A stretch of DNA of 64,000 nt from Sphingomonadales bacterium (GCA_025362295.1 JANYGX010000009.1:62001-126000); one strand, 5' to 3'; counted from the first letter of the stretch, positions 51,953 through 62,116 are shown. Numbers and translations are program-made. The notes: a model not told the origin generated them from the sequence alone.

Positions 51953-52783
51953 TCACCGCGAGATAATATTGCCGATATTTGTAAATTTCGAGTCACTGTC
52001 CGTATCCAGACTCTTGCCGAACGCGGAGCCACGAATGACCTGGGTTTGACCGGTTGGAATAATTTGGCCGTTATCACGTCTTTTATATTTTGTTACAAAT
52101 TGCATACTGCTAATGCTGGCGACGAGTTTGGCTCTGAACGGTTTTGACGCTGTAAATGTCACGCTATCGACATAACCGTGATCACCGCGCAACACCGACA
52201 ATTCACCAAACATTTTATCTGAAAAATTACCTTGGTTGGATTGTATAGCATCGGCTGGAAGTTTATCAATCCGGTACATAATATGATCTGCATTTTCAGA
52301 CACCTTGACCAGATTGCCCTTGGTGAGCAAGCCCGCAACAATGCCATAACCGCTTGGTGCCTTGAAATTTTCCATATCTTTGGCAAACTCTTTGAGTTGA
52401 TCAGGCGTTGGCGCTTTATCATTCAAGCGCAGAAGCTCGACGCGCTTGCCCGCAGGTTTTGCCGGGTCAAAATGCATAAGCCTGGTTTCACGTTTGTTGT
52501 CGGCGGTTGCCGCATTGAAAATCGTCACCTCAAATGTGGTTTTCGCATAGGTCGCGGCTTCCTTGGTGAGTTGTGCAAGAACCGGATCTGCCGCCGGTGC
52601 AGCCTGCACAGATGAGCCAATGGCAAAAATGCTGCACAGGGCGAACACTAAGAACCCTAAAGACTGACCTGTGTTCGGATGATAGTCCACGGTATCATCA
52701 TGAGACAATACATAGGGCTCTTGGGCATAGGGCTTCTGGTATAATATGCTCTTTGCCGCTGCAAATTTGATCGTGAATACCAT
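51953..52783 (-). CDS. exported protein of unknown function
   Basis: A 276-residue protein. The ATG at 52783 has AAGGAA 6 nt upstream. About 40 polar residues precede a hydrophobic segment (GFLVFALCSIFAIGSS) and a good signal-peptidase site near VQA-AP, so this is an unusually long signal peptide or a single-pass anchor. The mature part has beta-rich character (ELSVLRGDHGYVDSVTFTAS) without a recognised motif. The length before the signal core is the odd feature. It precedes uvrA but is 129 nt away. Confidence 0.65.
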   Translation of the reverse strand: MVFTIKFAAAKSILYQKPYAQEPYVLSHDDTVDYHPNTGQSLGFLVFALCSIFAIGSSVQAAPAADPVLAQLTKEAATYAKTTFEVTIFNAATADNKRETRLMHFDPAKPAGKRVELLRLNDKAPTPDQLKEFAKDMENFKAPSGYGIVAGLLTKGNLVKVSENADHIMYRIDKLPADAIQSNQGNFSDKMFGELSVLRGDHGYVDSVTFTASKPFRAKLVASISSMQFVTKYKRRDNGQIIPTGQTQVIRGSAFGKSLDTDSDSKFTNIGNIISR

Positions 52784-52836
52784 GAACAATTCCTTGATTT
52801 CAATGATGGGTGAGGTTTCGCTGGTCGCTGTGAACG

Positions 52837-53742
52837 TTATTCCATACCAACAGCCGCGCGAACATTATGCGCGTCGCCCGTTTTCCAGCCTTTGATGAAT
52901 TTCTCCAGTGCTGCATCGTCTTTTGGCACATGCACCATCAAGGTGACAAGCTGGTCGCCGCGGCTGCCGTCGCCTTTGGCAAACCCCTTGCCGCGCAGGC
53001 GCATAACTTTGCCCGATGATGAACCTGCAGGGACCGTGAGCATCACAGCGCCCTCGGCCGTTGGCACCTTGACTTTGGCACCTTGCACAGCCTCGATCAG
53101 CGAAATCGGCAGATCAAGCCGGATATCGTCACCCTCTTTCACCAGAAAAGGATGCCTGCCAAGCAACAGTGTCACCATGGCATCGCCTGCGCCGCCCGGG
53201 CCCGGCATACCTTGTCCGCCTAGTCTGATCTGCTGGCCATCAACAAAACCCGGCGGCAGTTTTATATCGATAACCTTGCCGGATTTTAGAGTCAGGCGTT
53301 GTGGCTCGCCGCGCGCGGCGGCGTCAAACGCGACCAGCAACTTGTAGCCGATATCGGCACCCTTGGCGCGTGGTGTCTGTCGCTGCTGGTTACTGCCGGC
53401 AGAGGCCCGGCCAAAAAGGTTGGAAAAAATATCCTCTGCGTTAAATTCGTGGGTTTGCTGCTGGCTGCGAGAGCCAGAAAACCCGCCACCCGAACCATTT
53501 TGCGGTCCATAGCCTTGCGGCTGACCGTCGCTGTTGATTTCACCGCGATCATACTGGCCGCGTTTGTCAGCATCGCTCAGCATATCGTAGGCGGCAGTCA
53601 CGTTTTTAAAACGTTCCGCCGCCTTTGGATTATCCCGGTTCTGGTCCGGGTGCAGTTGCTTGGCAAGCTTACGGTATGCTTTTTTGATGTCAGCGGGTGT
53701 CGCCCCGCGTGGCACACCAAGTGTCGAATACAGGTCAGCCAT
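52837..53742 (-). CDS. DnaJ/CbpA-like J-domain co-chaperone
   Basis: Type II Hsp40 of 301 residues. The N-terminal J domain has [25 protein letters not shown] and the HPD motif in LHPDQNRD. A Gly/Ser-rich linker (about 70-110) is followed by the C-terminal peptide-binding domains ([18 protein letters not shown]). There is no zinc finger, so it is CbpA-like rather than DnaJ proper. The lipoprotein gene upstream is 11 nt away on the same strand. Confidence 0.9.
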   Translation of the reverse strand: MADLYSTLGVPRGATPADIKKAYRKLAKQLHPDQNRDNPKAAERFKNVTAAYDMLSDADKRGQYDRGEINSDGQPQGYGPQNGSGGGFSGSRSQQQTHEFNAEDIFSNLFGRASAGSNQQRQTPRAKGADIGYKLLVAFDAAARGEPQRLTLKSGKVIDIKLPPGFVDGQQIRLGGQGMPGPGGAGDAMVTLLLGRHPFLVKEGDDIRLDLPISLIEAVQGAKVKVPTAEGAVMLTVPAGSSSGKVMRLRGKGFAKGDGSRGDQLVTLMVHVPKDDAALEKFIKGWKTGDAHNVRAAVGME

Positions 53743-53753
53743 GTATGCTTGTT

Positions 53754-54257
53754 TTAACCTGCCTTCACAATCGTCCAGGTGCCGTCCGCATTTTTGCAGG
53801 CAGTGCCTGTGCCCTGCGCCTGCTCACCAGCAGCAGAACTGACATTCGAGTTGAAATCACGACATACGGACCCTGTCTGGTTTTTGTAAACCTGCTGGGC
53901 GGTCACTTGTCCCTTGTTGCCACTGTCCGGATTGGCCCAGCTGTACACCTGGCCTGGTGTACCTGTTGAAAGTGCGGAATTCGTTGTTTGCGAGAGCTGC
54001 TGCTTGTCCTTCGGGGTCAACCACTTGGCGACCTGGCCACCCAGATAACCCCCGGCGACAGCACCCAGAACCAGACCGATTGTGCCGTTCGAGCCATTGC
54101 CACCAATGGCCTTACCGGCAGCAGCACCGGCAGCAGCACCGGCCACAGTACCAATTTCCTGGTTGGTGCAGGCTGCAAGATTTGCCAGCATAAATGCCGC
54201 AGCTCCCAAACCGAGCGCCGTATGGCGGCCTGTGGTCAATGTGTGTGGTTTAAGCAT
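53754..54257 (-). CDS. glycine-zipper lipoprotein, 17 kDa surface-antigen family
   Basis: A 167-residue predicted outer-membrane lipoprotein. A lipobox LAAC lies near residue 30, then a glycine zipper [15 protein letters not shown] and [17 protein letters not shown], as in the Rickettsia 17 kDa antigen family. The C-terminal part has two Cys (SVCRDF and [10 protein letters not shown]) that could form a disulfide. Such proteins affect outer-membrane stability; the specific role is unknown. Confidence 0.82.
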   Translation of the reverse strand: MLKPHTLTTGRHTALGLGAAAFMLANLAACTNQEIGTVAGAAAGAAAGKAIGGNGSNGTIGLVLGAVAGGYLGGQVAKWLTPKDKQQLSQTTNSALSTGTPGQVYSWANPDSGNKGQVTAQQVYKNQTGSVCRDFNSNVSSAAGEQAQGTGTACKNADGTWTIVKAG

Positions 54258-54314
54258 TTGCGTCTCTCCCGTTTTTAAGATTACAGTTCTTTTATAAAAT
54301 CAAAGGAAAGTCTA

Positions 54315-54920
54315 ATGCCAGACACGGCACAACACAATCATATTCCGCTGTCACCGTTTGTGCTGTTTGGCGAATGGTTTGCCCTGGCTTCTGAAACCGA
54401 GCTGAACGATCCCAATGCCATGACGGTGGCCACAGTTGGCGCTGATCACCAGCCGTCCCAGCGTGTGGTGCTTTTAAAAGCCTGGAATGAGCAGGGTTTT
54501 GTCTTTTACACCAATCTGGAAAGCCATAAAGCTACAGAGATCAAGGCCAACCCGAAAGTGGCCCTGAATTTTCATTGGAAAAGCCAGCGGCGACAGGTGC
54601 GGATCAGCGGCAAGGCGGAACAGGTGCACGATACAGAAGCCGATGCCTATTTTGCCACCCGTGCGCGAGACAGCCAGATTGGCGCCTGGGCGTCAGACCA
54701 ATCGCGACCGCTTGAAAACCGAGCCACATTTGAGGCGCGTCTGGCAGCGGTTGCTGAGCGCTTCGAGGGCGATACGGTGCCGCGCCCGCCCCACTGGTCG
54801 GGCCTTCGCGTTGTGCCTGTGCGCATGGAATTCTGGCAGGACCGGGATTACCGCCTGCACGAGCGCTGGCTGTATCAGCGTGATGGCGACGCATGGACCA
54901 TGGGCCTATTATTTCCATGA
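54315..54920 (+). CDS. pdxH: pyridoxamine 5'-phosphate oxidase
   Basis: FMN enzyme for the last step of pyridoxal phosphate formation and salvage. It has ATVGADHQPSQRVVLLKAWNEQGFVFYTN, KVALNFHWKSQRRQVRISG and the C-terminal HERWLYQRDGDAWTMGLLFP, including the RLhxR-like FMN/substrate region. Its 201 residues are normal. The stop overlaps the start of the cation exporter gene. Confidence 0.95.
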   Translation: MPDTAQHNHIPLSPFVLFGEWFALASETELNDPNAMTVATVGADHQPSQRVVLLKAWNEQGFVFYTNLESHKATEIKANPKVALNFHWKSQRRQVRISGKAEQVHDTEADAYFATRARDSQIGAWASDQSRPLENRATFEARLAAVAERFEGDTVPRPPHWSGLRVVPVRMEFWQDRDYRLHERWLYQRDGDAWTMGLLFP

Positions 54921-55843
54921 GTTCAAACCACAATCATAACCGTCAGGATCACAAGATCGAGGCCACAGCAATTTCTGCCAAAGCCATGCGCATGGTGACG
55001 ACCGTGTCGGTCTCTTTTGCGATGCTTCTGTTAATCTTCAAAGCCATTGTGTGGTGGCGCAGCCACTCCATGGCGATGCTGGCAAGCCTTGCGGATACTG
55101 CCCTCGATCTGGTCACCTCATCCGTCATGTTCATGGCTGTGCGCTACGCGGTCACACCGGCCGATGATGATCACCGTTTTGGCCATGGCAAAGCCGAAGC
55201 ATTGGCCGCCCTTGTGCAGGCGGTGCTAACCTTTGGTTCCGGTATTGCGCTGATTATGTCCGGTGGTCAACACATGCTGCATCCACAACCGGTCAGTGTG
55301 CCTCTGGAGGGCATAACCGTTTCAGTATTTGCCATCGTCACCACTTTCGTTCTGGTTTTGCTCCAAAAAAAGGTGGTGCGCGATACAGGTTCCGTGGCTA
55401 TCGAGGCTGACCATGTCCACTATATCGGCGATCTCTGGCTTAATCTTTCTGTTATTGTGGCGCTCGCACTGGCAAGCTATACCCTGTGGCATTCGGCAGA
55501 CGGATTTTTTGCTGTCGCGATCGGTGTGTATTTTTTGTGGGGTGGCTGGCGCACCGGCGGCAGCGCACTCGATATGTTGATGGACCGCGAATGGTCAGCC
55601 GAGCAGAGTGCCGCCGTGATGACACTTGTAACAGCGCACAAAGATGTGCGGCACGTGCACGAACTCCGCACCCGCACGGCGGGTCTTCATAAGTTTGCCC
55701 AGTTTCACATCTGGGTCGATCCGCATCTTTCTGTCATGCAAGGCCACGATATAGCCCATGCTGTGGAAACAGAGTTGCACAAGCGCTTTCCGCAGGCAGA
55801 ATTTCTGATTCATGTAGAACCGGATAATCCAGATGAGAGATAA
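54917..55843 (+). CDS. cation diffusion facilitator, FieF type
   Basis: Metal/proton antiporter of the CDF family, 308 residues. It has about six membrane helices. Metal-site motifs are SLADTALDLVTS in helix 2 and HYIGDLWLN in helix 5 (Asp/Asp and His/Asp, the FieF pattern). A C-terminal cytoplasmic domain has HELRTRTAG and the IHVEPD ending. The ATG at 54917 overlaps the pdxH stop. A His-rich N-terminus (NHNHNRQDHK) may bind metal. Fe or Zn is the likely cargo. Confidence 0.9.
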   Translation: MSSNHNHNRQDHKIEATAISAKAMRMVTTVSVSFAMLLLIFKAIVWWRSHSMAMLASLADTALDLVTSSVMFMAVRYAVTPADDDHRFGHGKAEALAALVQAVLTFGSGIALIMSGGQHMLHPQPVSVPLEGITVSVFAIVTTFVLVLLQKKVVRDTGSVAIEADHVHYIGDLWLNLSVIVALALASYTLWHSADGFFAVAIGVYFLWGGWRTGGSALDMLMDREWSAEQSAAVMTLVTAHKDVRHVHELRTRTAGLHKFAQFHIWVDPHLSVMQGHDIAHAVETELHKRFPQAEFLIHVEPDNPDER

Positions 55844-55845
55844 TC

Positions 55846-56652
55846 ATGCCATACCCGCTCTATCAAATTGATGCATTTGCCGACAAGGCTTTCACTGGTA
55901 ACCCGGCTGCCGTAATGCCGCTGACCCAATGGTTGCCGGATGCCTTGATGCAAAGCATTGCAGCAGAAAACAATCTGGCAGAAACTGCGTTTCTGGTGCC
56001 TGAAGCCGACAAGACAGCTGATTATGGCATTCGCTGGTTCACCCCGACTGTCGAGGTGCCTTTATGCGGACACGCAACCCTCGCCTCAGCTCACGTCATT
56101 TTTCATCACCTGGATTTCAAAGGTGATGTGGTGCGCTTGAATACACGGCACGCCGGACCGCTCAGCGTCAGGCGCATGGACGGGCGTTTGTCACTCAGCT
56201 TGCCAAGCTATCCACCACAACCACAAGCCGCACCCGTTGATATGCTGGATGCCGTCAAATCGCCGCCCGTTGCAACACTTTGTGGTGGCTCGCCGGGTGG
56301 TGAACCCTATTGGGTGCTGGTTTATACGTCAGAAGCCGATGTTCGCACGCTGTCGCCGGATTTTAAAATGCTTGGCGCAACCGGTTGTCAGGTGATTGCC
56401 ACGGCGCCTGGCAACACACATGATTTTGTGTCGCGGTTTTTTGCGCCGTCGCACGGTATTGATGAAGATCCTGTAACCGGCTCGTCCCACTGCCGTCTGG
56501 TGCCCTACTGGGCCGCGCGCCTTGGTAAAACCATTATGACGGCGCGGCAAATTTCAAAACGCGGGGGTGATGTGTGGTGTACACTGGACGGCGACCGTGT
56601 GCATCTGGCTGGCACATGCGTTGAAGTGATGCAGGGCATGATGCATATCTGA
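55846..56652 (+). CDS. PhzF-family isomerase-like protein
   Basis: A 268-residue member of the diaminopimelate-epimerase fold PhzF family. It has YQIDAFADKAFTGNPAAVM, the catalytic Glu in ENNLAETAF (about 45), FTPTVEVPLCGHATLASAH and GIDEDPVTGSSHC, all family hallmarks. Most members have no known substrate and nothing nearby suggests phenazine synthesis. It is 2 nt after the cation exporter gene and likely co-transcribed. Confidence 0.88.
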   Translation: MPYPLYQIDAFADKAFTGNPAAVMPLTQWLPDALMQSIAAENNLAETAFLVPEADKTADYGIRWFTPTVEVPLCGHATLASAHVIFHHLDFKGDVVRLNTRHAGPLSVRRMDGRLSLSLPSYPPQPQAAPVDMLDAVKSPPVATLCGGSPGGEPYWVLVYTSEADVRTLSPDFKMLGATGCQVIATAPGNTHDFVSRFFAPSHGIDEDPVTGSSHCRLVPYWAARLGKTIMTARQISKRGGDVWCTLDGDRVHLAGTCVEVMQGMMHI

Positions 56653-56684
56653 AACACCAGCGCTGCTGTCGTTCAGGCAAAATT

Positions 56685-57632
56685 CTAGAGTGCCAGTGTA
56701 TTCGGTTTTCGCAGGCCGTTAAGCACCATGAACACAGCACTGGTGGCAAGAGACAAGGCACCGGAGGCCAAAAACACACCACTGATGGCGGTTTTGGGCA
56801 CAGCGACCAGATCCGTCATGGCGAGTGCCAGCCCCATGAACATCAGATTGCGATTGGGCAGAAACGGGATCCGCCCAAGCACAGTGCCGCCGGTTAAAAA
56901 TACAAACCAGGTCACAGCCAATATAGCTGGCAGCGCCACTGCCCACTGAAGCGCAAGCAGTCCAAGGGCAGCAAGCGCGCGTCCAATGTGGATAGCCAGC
57001 ACCTGCAGGCTGCGCGCTGTGCCAAAACCCAACAACTGCCGACGCAGCACAATCATCACCAGCACCAGTCCTGCGCCAACACCAACCCCGATCATCAGCG
57101 ATTGCCGGACATGCGGATCGATTTTCAGCAAAAGCTTGATCTGCCCAGTGGCCAAAAAGGCGGCAACAACGCCAAGTGTTACAATATTACCGGCAAGGCC
57201 AGACAGCAAATTGACATCCTTGAGCATTGAGAGCGCAGCACGGGTATCCATTGTAAACTGATGCTTGATCCATAACACCAGATGCGCCTCGCCGGAATAA
57301 TCAACCACATCGTTGTAGATCATTTTCCGCACAAAAACTGTCAGCGACCCGATCAGGTTTTGCTTGAATATCACACTGTATATCAGCGTGTCAGAAAGCG
57401 GCACCAGCATGTAGTTGCACAAAAAAACTATATAAAACCATGGTGTTCGTGGCAATGACGTGTATATGGCGCGCCACCCTAGGGCGTTCAGTCTGTACAA
57501 AAGATAAGTGATCACAAGAGCAACAATGAGACCCTGCATGATTTTGAGTACGGTTTTCAGCCATGATTGCTGTCCCCAGCCTAATAAAAGCGTTATCCAT
57601 GCATTGAACCTGGAACTTCTCAAATTTGTCAC
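56685..57632 (-). CDS. integral membrane protein, flippase-like (LPG synthase TM/UPF0104-like)
   Basis: A 315-residue protein with about seven hydrophobic segments, beginning near residue 30 (IMQGLIVALVITYLLY). The layout and conserved polar positions in membrane segments resemble lysylphosphatidylglycerol-synthase membrane-region (flippase-like) proteins. The start is GTG at 57632. It diverges from the glycosyltransferase gene at 57684, which suggests a cell-surface glycan or glycolipid role. That role is inferred from context only. Confidence 0.55.
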   Translation of the reverse strand: MTNLRSSRFNAWITLLLGWGQQSWLKTVLKIMQGLIVALVITYLLYRLNALGWRAIYTSLPRTPWFYIVFLCNYMLVPLSDTLIYSVIFKQNLIGSLTVFVRKMIYNDVVDYSGEAHLVLWIKHQFTMDTRAALSMLKDVNLLSGLAGNIVTLGVVAAFLATGQIKLLLKIDPHVRQSLMIGVGVGAGLVLVMIVLRRQLLGFGTARSLQVLAIHIGRALAALGLLALQWAVALPAILAVTWFVFLTGGTVLGRIPFLPNRNLMFMGLALAMTDLVAVPKTAISGVFLASGALSLATSAVFMVLNGLRKPNTLAL

Positions 57633-57683
57633 AATGCAATTCTACCCACAAGTGTAATTAATACGTATGTCTGGAGGAAAATC

Positions 57684-58484
57684 GTGGCTTTAAGGTGGTC
57701 AGTCATTATTCCATATTATAACGAGGCCGACTTTTTACCAAAAACCGTGGCTTCGCTTGTTGCGCAAACGGTTCGGCCCTTGCAGCTTATTTTTGTTGAT
57801 AATGCCTCTACAGACAACTCAACGGCCATCATCCAATCGATGATGATTGATCACCATGATATCGAAGCGATTTATCTCCACGAACCCCAGCCCGGCCAGA
57901 TCAGCGCCATGCAAACGGGCCTTGCGCATGTAACCACCGAATTTGTAGCCACCTGCGATGCAGACACGTTTTATCCACCACATTATCTGAAACTCAGCAC
58001 CGCGATTTTTGATGCAACTGTCGAGACGACAGTGGCTGTGATGGCCTTTGGACTTAACCAGGGGCCAGAGAGAATGCGTGAAATTTTCCACCGTTATATC
58101 TACGCGTACGTCATTTGCCCTTTGCTTAAATATCAATGCCACACAGGCGGCTACGGCCAAACCTTTCGTACCAGTGTCTTGAAGACCGTGGGAGGCTATT
58201 CAACACAACACTGGCGCTACATTCTGTCCGATCATGAAATCATGAACCGGATGTTTCGCTTTGGCGAGTCTGCCTATCACCCCGATCTCTGGTGCATCAC
58301 CTCGAACCGCCGCACCGCCAGCGTGCAGACCCGTTGGTCACTGGTCGAGCGCATACTTTACCATGTTACACCGCATGCGCTGAAGGACTGGTTTTTTTAC
58401 AGCTATCTCGAAAAGCGCTTTGCCGCACGACAGCTTGATATCACAAACCTGCGGCTTGAACGGGCCTGGGAATCAGGGCACTGA
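57684..58484 (+). CDS. glycosyltransferase family 2
   Basis: A 266-residue GT-A enzyme. SVIIPYYNEADFLPKTVASL at the start, VDNASTDNST, and a D-x-D metal site in TCDADTFYPP (about 94-103) are typical. YGQTFRTSVLKTVGGY and the SDHEIMNR acidic motif follow. There is no membrane helix, so it is probably cytosolic or peripheral. The next gene starts immediately after its stop codon. The acceptor is unknown. Confidence 0.88.
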   Translation: MALRWSVIIPYYNEADFLPKTVASLVAQTVRPLQLIFVDNASTDNSTAIIQSMMIDHHDIEAIYLHEPQPGQISAMQTGLAHVTTEFVATCDADTFYPPHYLKLSTAIFDATVETTVAVMAFGLNQGPERMREIFHRYIYAYVICPLLKYQCHTGGYGQTFRTSVLKTVGGYSTQHWRYILSDHEIMNRMFRFGESAYHPDLWCITSNRRTASVQTRWSLVERILYHVTPHALKDWFFYSYLEKRFAARQLDITNLRLERAWESGH

Positions 58485-59303
58485 ATGGGCGCGCTGCCGG
58501 CCACCTGCATTGTCATCAGTTGGGATGGGCACAGTCGCCCGTTGGGCTCAATCACAATCGATGCCGTGCCGGAGTTTGACATTGTGCTGTTTGATTACAG
58601 TGGCAAGGGCCAAAAACCCGACAATAGCGCACTGCAATATACGTTGCTATCGCACAAAACGGAATGCAAGGGACAGATATTCGCACATGTTGCCGACTAT
58701 TTTAAAAACAGTTCAAAATCATACGACTATGTCAGCCTGCTTGACGATGACATTGAAATTTCCGTATCCGGACTGAACAGCTTGCTGCATATTGCAGCGA
58801 CAGAAAACTTCGATGTTTTTGCGCCAGCGCTTAGTCGCGACAGTTATTATTCGCACAAGCTGTTTCTCGTACAGCCCGGTCGCGTCTGGCACAGCGTGGC
58901 ATGGATTGAAGTGATGATGCCGTTTTACAGATATGCGCTGTTCAGGGCAGCCTCCGTACATTTTGCCAATTCAATTTCATCCTATGGTATCGATCAGTTC
59001 GCCTTTGCAATGGTGCAGCGTACGTCGGGCATGACTCATGTGGCGGTGATTGATGCCGTCGTTGCACGGCATGCGCGTGCCATTACCAGCCAACGGAAAA
59101 TTTATTCAAACGGCATGACAGCCGCTGAGGAGCGCCAGCACATACGGCGGGCAACCATGCGAACACTTGCCCGAGAGCATCCTGCATTGGTTGGCACCCC
59201 TTGGTATTACCGCACCTTCGCGCCCTTGAATGGCCCTTTACGGTTTTGGGGTATTTATTTGAGCTGGCCTTTTCATGCTTTGAAGAGCATGTTCAGGCAA
59301 TAA
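58485..59303 (+). CDS. putative GT-A glycosyltransferase (DUF707-like)
   Basis: A 272-residue protein. SKSYDYVSLLDDDIEIS (about 78-94) carries a DDD motif like the metal-binding site of GT-A enzymes, and GIDQFAFAMV follows later. The arrangement is reminiscent of DUF707 proteins, though I cannot confirm membership. The ATG directly follows the stop of the family 2 enzyme, so the two are one transcript and probably one pathway. Confidence 0.55.
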   Translation: MGALPATCIVISWDGHSRPLGSITIDAVPEFDIVLFDYSGKGQKPDNSALQYTLLSHKTECKGQIFAHVADYFKNSSKSYDYVSLLDDDIEISVSGLNSLLHIAATENFDVFAPALSRDSYYSHKLFLVQPGRVWHSVAWIEVMMPFYRYALFRAASVHFANSISSYGIDQFAFAMVQRTSGMTHVAVIDAVVARHARAITSQRKIYSNGMTAAEERQHIRRATMRTLAREHPALVGTPWYYRTFAPLNGPLRFWGIYLSWPFHALKSMFRQ

Positions 59304-59318
59304 TACAGGGAAATCATA

Positions 59319-60599
59319 ATGAAAAAATACCCATGCACTCTTGCGGTTTTGTTTTGTGCCTTGCTGTCGGTTTCTGCCCTCGCTGAAACCCGCTACGTGC
59401 GCGCTGGTCATTTGATTGATACAGCCTCTGGCACAGTGTTGACCGATCAGCTTGTCCAGCTTGAAAATGATCGTGTTGCCAGCGTGGTGCCGTTCCATGC
59501 GCTTGTTGCGGGTGAAACTTTAATTGATTGGTCAGCCTATTACGTGTTGCCGGGCCTTATTGACATGCACACACATCTTGCTGACAATGAATCATCAAAC
59601 ACCAATGCAGAACCCCTGTTGCATTCAGCCGCTGACATTGCCTTGCTGGGAGCCAAACATGCCCACGACACGCTTTATGCGGGTTTTACCAGTGTGCGGG
59701 ATGTCGGCACTTACCGGGCATTTACAGATGTTGCCCTGCGCAATGCGATTGATGCGGGTTATGTGCAAGGCCCGCGCATGGTCGTGGCGGGCGCCTATCT
59801 CACAGTTCCTGGTGGCGGTGGTGAGGTGACTGGCATGGCACCGGATGTCGGCATCCCAGCTGAAATGCGCGTGGGTGTGATCACCAGCCCTGAAGATATG
59901 ACCATCAAGGCCCGCACCCTGTTTCAGCACGGCGCAAATTTTCTCAAATTGATTGCGACTGGCGCAGTGCTTGCCGCCGGTACAGAGCCCGGTGCGCCAG
60001 AACTTACTGAGGCCGAGGTGCGCGCCGCTGTCTACGAGGCCGCCAAACACAACAGCTATGCCACAGCGCATGCCCACGGCGCGGAAGGTATAAAAATTGC
60101 GCTGCGCGGCGGTGTCCGCTCTATCGAGCACGCCTCTCTCATCGATGATGAAGGCATAGCGCTTGCCAAAGCGAAAGGGGCGTGGCTGGTCATGGATATC
60201 TATAACGGCGATTACATCAATGAGGTCGGCAAGCGCGATGGCTGGCTGGAAGAAATCATGCGCAAGAACCGCGACACCACAGACGCACAGCGTGCAGGCT
60301 TCCGCAAAGCCGTGAAGGCTGGCGTTAAGCTGGCGTTTGGTACGGATGCCGGCGTTTACCCGCATGGTCTCAACGCGCGGCAATTTCCCTATATGGTGCG
60401 CTTTGGCATGACCCCAATGCAGGCCATCCAGTCAGCCACCACCAGTGCTGCCGCCCTGATGCATAAATCAGCTGATGTGGGTGTGATAGCCGCCGGTCAC
60501 TTTGCGGATATGGTGGCTGTCATGACTGACCCATTGCAGGATATTTCTGTTCTAAGCCACATCAGCCACGTGATGAAAGGCGGACAGATTGTGCGTTGA
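59319..60599 (+). CDS. exported amidohydrolase family protein
   Basis: A 426-residue metal-dependent hydrolase with a clear signal peptide (MKKYPCTLAVLFCALLSVSA, cut near LA-E). Metal ligands are GLIDMHTHL (about 80-88), a Lys in NFLKLIATG, the AHAHGAEG and GVRSIEHASL histidines, and AFGTDAGVYPHG. This is the imidazolonepropionase/prolidase-like branch, whose exported members often cut dipeptides. It is 15 nt after the putative glycosyltransferase gene, which may be only chance proximity. Confidence 0.87.
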   Translation: MKKYPCTLAVLFCALLSVSALAETRYVRAGHLIDTASGTVLTDQLVQLENDRVASVVPFHALVAGETLIDWSAYYVLPGLIDMHTHLADNESSNTNAEPLLHSAADIALLGAKHAHDTLYAGFTSVRDVGTYRAFTDVALRNAIDAGYVQGPRMVVAGAYLTVPGGGGEVTGMAPDVGIPAEMRVGVITSPEDMTIKARTLFQHGANFLKLIATGAVLAAGTEPGAPELTEAEVRAAVYEAAKHNSYATAHAHGAEGIKIALRGGVRSIEHASLIDDEGIALAKAKGAWLVMDIYNGDYINEVGKRDGWLEEIMRKNRDTTDAQRAGFRKAVKAGVKLAFGTDAGVYPHGLNARQFPYMVRFGMTPMQAIQSATTSAAALMHKSADVGVIAAGHFADMVAVMTDPLQDISVLSHISHVMKGGQIVR

Positions 60600-60663
60600 T
60601 CAGGATAATCTAGGTTGACGAAAACAAATGTGTGAACGGTATTCACGCGCTCAGCTTGCTGAA

Positions 60664-61608
60664 CTATCGTGCCGCTTCTATTGGGTCACCTGAAATACCC
60701 GTCGTGACAGCGGGCTGATGATGAAATCGCACGCGGGTAATCCGGCGCGGATCGCCGTCTACAATTTCAAAATGAAGGCCAGCCGGATGCACGATGGTTT
60801 CGCCAATCACCGGCACATGGCCGGCAAGCACGAATATCAAACCACCAAGCGTATCGATATCATCATCGGAATCTTCAGCAACAAGCGACACGCCAAGCGC
60901 TGTCTCAAGTTCCGGAATTGGCAGACGCGCATCGGCATCGTAATGACCATTGCCGAGATCGCGCAACAGGCGTGTTTGGGCATCATCATGTTCGTCCTTG
61001 ATGTCGCCAACGATCTGCTCGACAAGATCTTCAATAGTGACAAGTCCGTCGGTACCACCATATTCATCCACCACAATGGCAATATGAATGTGCGATGCGC
61101 GCATCCGCGCCAGCAAATCCATCACCCGCATGGACGGCGGCACAAACAGCACCGATCGTAGCAACTGCTCCACTCTGGGCCGGGGCCGGGTGGTGTCGGC
61201 GAGATAGACAAACACATCCTTGATGTGAATCATGCCGATTATTCCATCCAGCGTATCGCGGTAAACCGGCATGCGCGAGTGCACCGCATCGGCAAACAGC
61301 TTGACCAGATCATCAAACCCTTCTTCTACATTAAAACCTGTGATGTCGGCGCGAGGGACAGCCACATCCTCGACTTTTAGCTCACCGTAATCGAGCACGT
61401 TGCGCAGCATGGTGCGCTCGGCATCGCCAAGATCATCCGCTATGGCAACACCGTTAGGGTCAGCATCATGGCCAGCCATCACATCGGTCAAGCTTTGACG
61501 TAGACTTGGATCAGCGGTTTTGCGGGACAACCGTATGCGCAGTTTGCCAATCACGCGGCCGATGCCGCGTGGTGGCAGGCTCAATGAATCGGGATCAACT
61601 GTCGCCAT
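60664..61608 (-). CDS. CBS-domain protein, HlyC/CorC (YbeX) type
   Basis: A 314-residue protein without membrane segments. It has a pair of CBS domains ([15 protein letters not shown], then [31 protein letters not shown]) and a C-terminal CorC/HlyC transporter-associated domain ([19 protein letters not shown]). The ATG at 61608 (MATVDPD) overlaps the ybeY end by 14 nt; a longer frame would lie inside ybeY. The ybeY-ybeX order is conserved in Proteobacteria. It is probably linked to ribosome or ion physiology. Confidence 0.9.
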   Translation of the reverse strand: MATVDPDSLSLPPRGIGRVIGKLRIRLSRKTADPSLRQSLTDVMAGHDADPNGVAIADDLGDAERTMLRNVLDYGELKVEDVAVPRADITGFNVEEGFDDLVKLFADAVHSRMPVYRDTLDGIIGMIHIKDVFVYLADTTRPRPRVEQLLRSVLFVPPSMRVMDLLARMRASHIHIAIVVDEYGGTDGLVTIEDLVEQIVGDIKDEHDDAQTRLLRDLGNGHYDADARLPIPELETALGVSLVAEDSDDDIDTLGGLIFVLAGHVPVIGETIVHPAGLHFEIVDGDPRRITRVRFHHQPAVTTGISGDPIEAAR

Positions 61609-62110
61609 AAGGATCGGGATAGTTGAGAGTGGCCATAGCGGATCGTTCAATATTTTCCATCTCAACGGCATCCTTATCACATTCATGATCATAGTCCAGC
61701 AGATGCAGGGTGCCATGGACAATCAGGTGGGTGATATGGGCAACAAAGGTTTTATTTTGCGCCAACGCCTCGGCAATACAGGTTTCATAGGCCAGTATGA
61801 TGCTGCCTAAAAGCAGCGGGGCTGCCAGGTTTGCAACAAAACCAGGGCTGCTGGCCTGAAACGACAGCACGTTGGTGGGCTTGAACGTGCCACGAAATTG
61901 GCCGTTGAGCCGAGCCATGGCCACATTATCCGTTAAGAAGAGTTCCATGATAACAGCGTGCGGGCTGGTGCTTGTATCAAACCCCGTGGCTGACAAAGCC
62001 GCTGTTATCGCTTGCTTGGCGACACTCGGCCACGGGATGTCGGTTGGCCATAAGGCGGCGCCGTCGTCCTCATCCGGCGCATGATGGCTTATGTCTATAT
62101 GGAGGGGCAT
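61595..62110 (-). CDS. ybeY: endoribonuclease YbeY
   Basis: Metal-dependent RNase for 16S rRNA 3' maturation and ribosome quality control. The zinc site reads HLIVHGTLHLLDYDHE (about 138-153), with Asp in place of the usual Gly before YDH. FRGTFKPTNVLSF matches the conserved RxKDxPTDVLSF block. Its 171 residues are normal. It overlaps the CBS-domain gene and starts 6 nt downstream of the gltA stop. Confidence 0.93.
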   Translation of the reverse strand: MPLHIDISHHAPDEDDGAALWPTDIPWPSVAKQAITAALSATGFDTSTSPHAVIMELFLTDNVAMARLNGQFRGTFKPTNVLSFQASSPGFVANLAAPLLLGSIILAYETCIAEALAQNKTFVAHITHLIVHGTLHLLDYDHECDKDAVEMENIERSAMATLNYPDPYGDS

Positions 62111-62116
62111 TGGCCG

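Noticed and set aside
55846-56652. Phenazine biosynthesis gene.
   Set aside because: PhzF-family proteins are common without phenazine genes, and none of the other phz genes is present.
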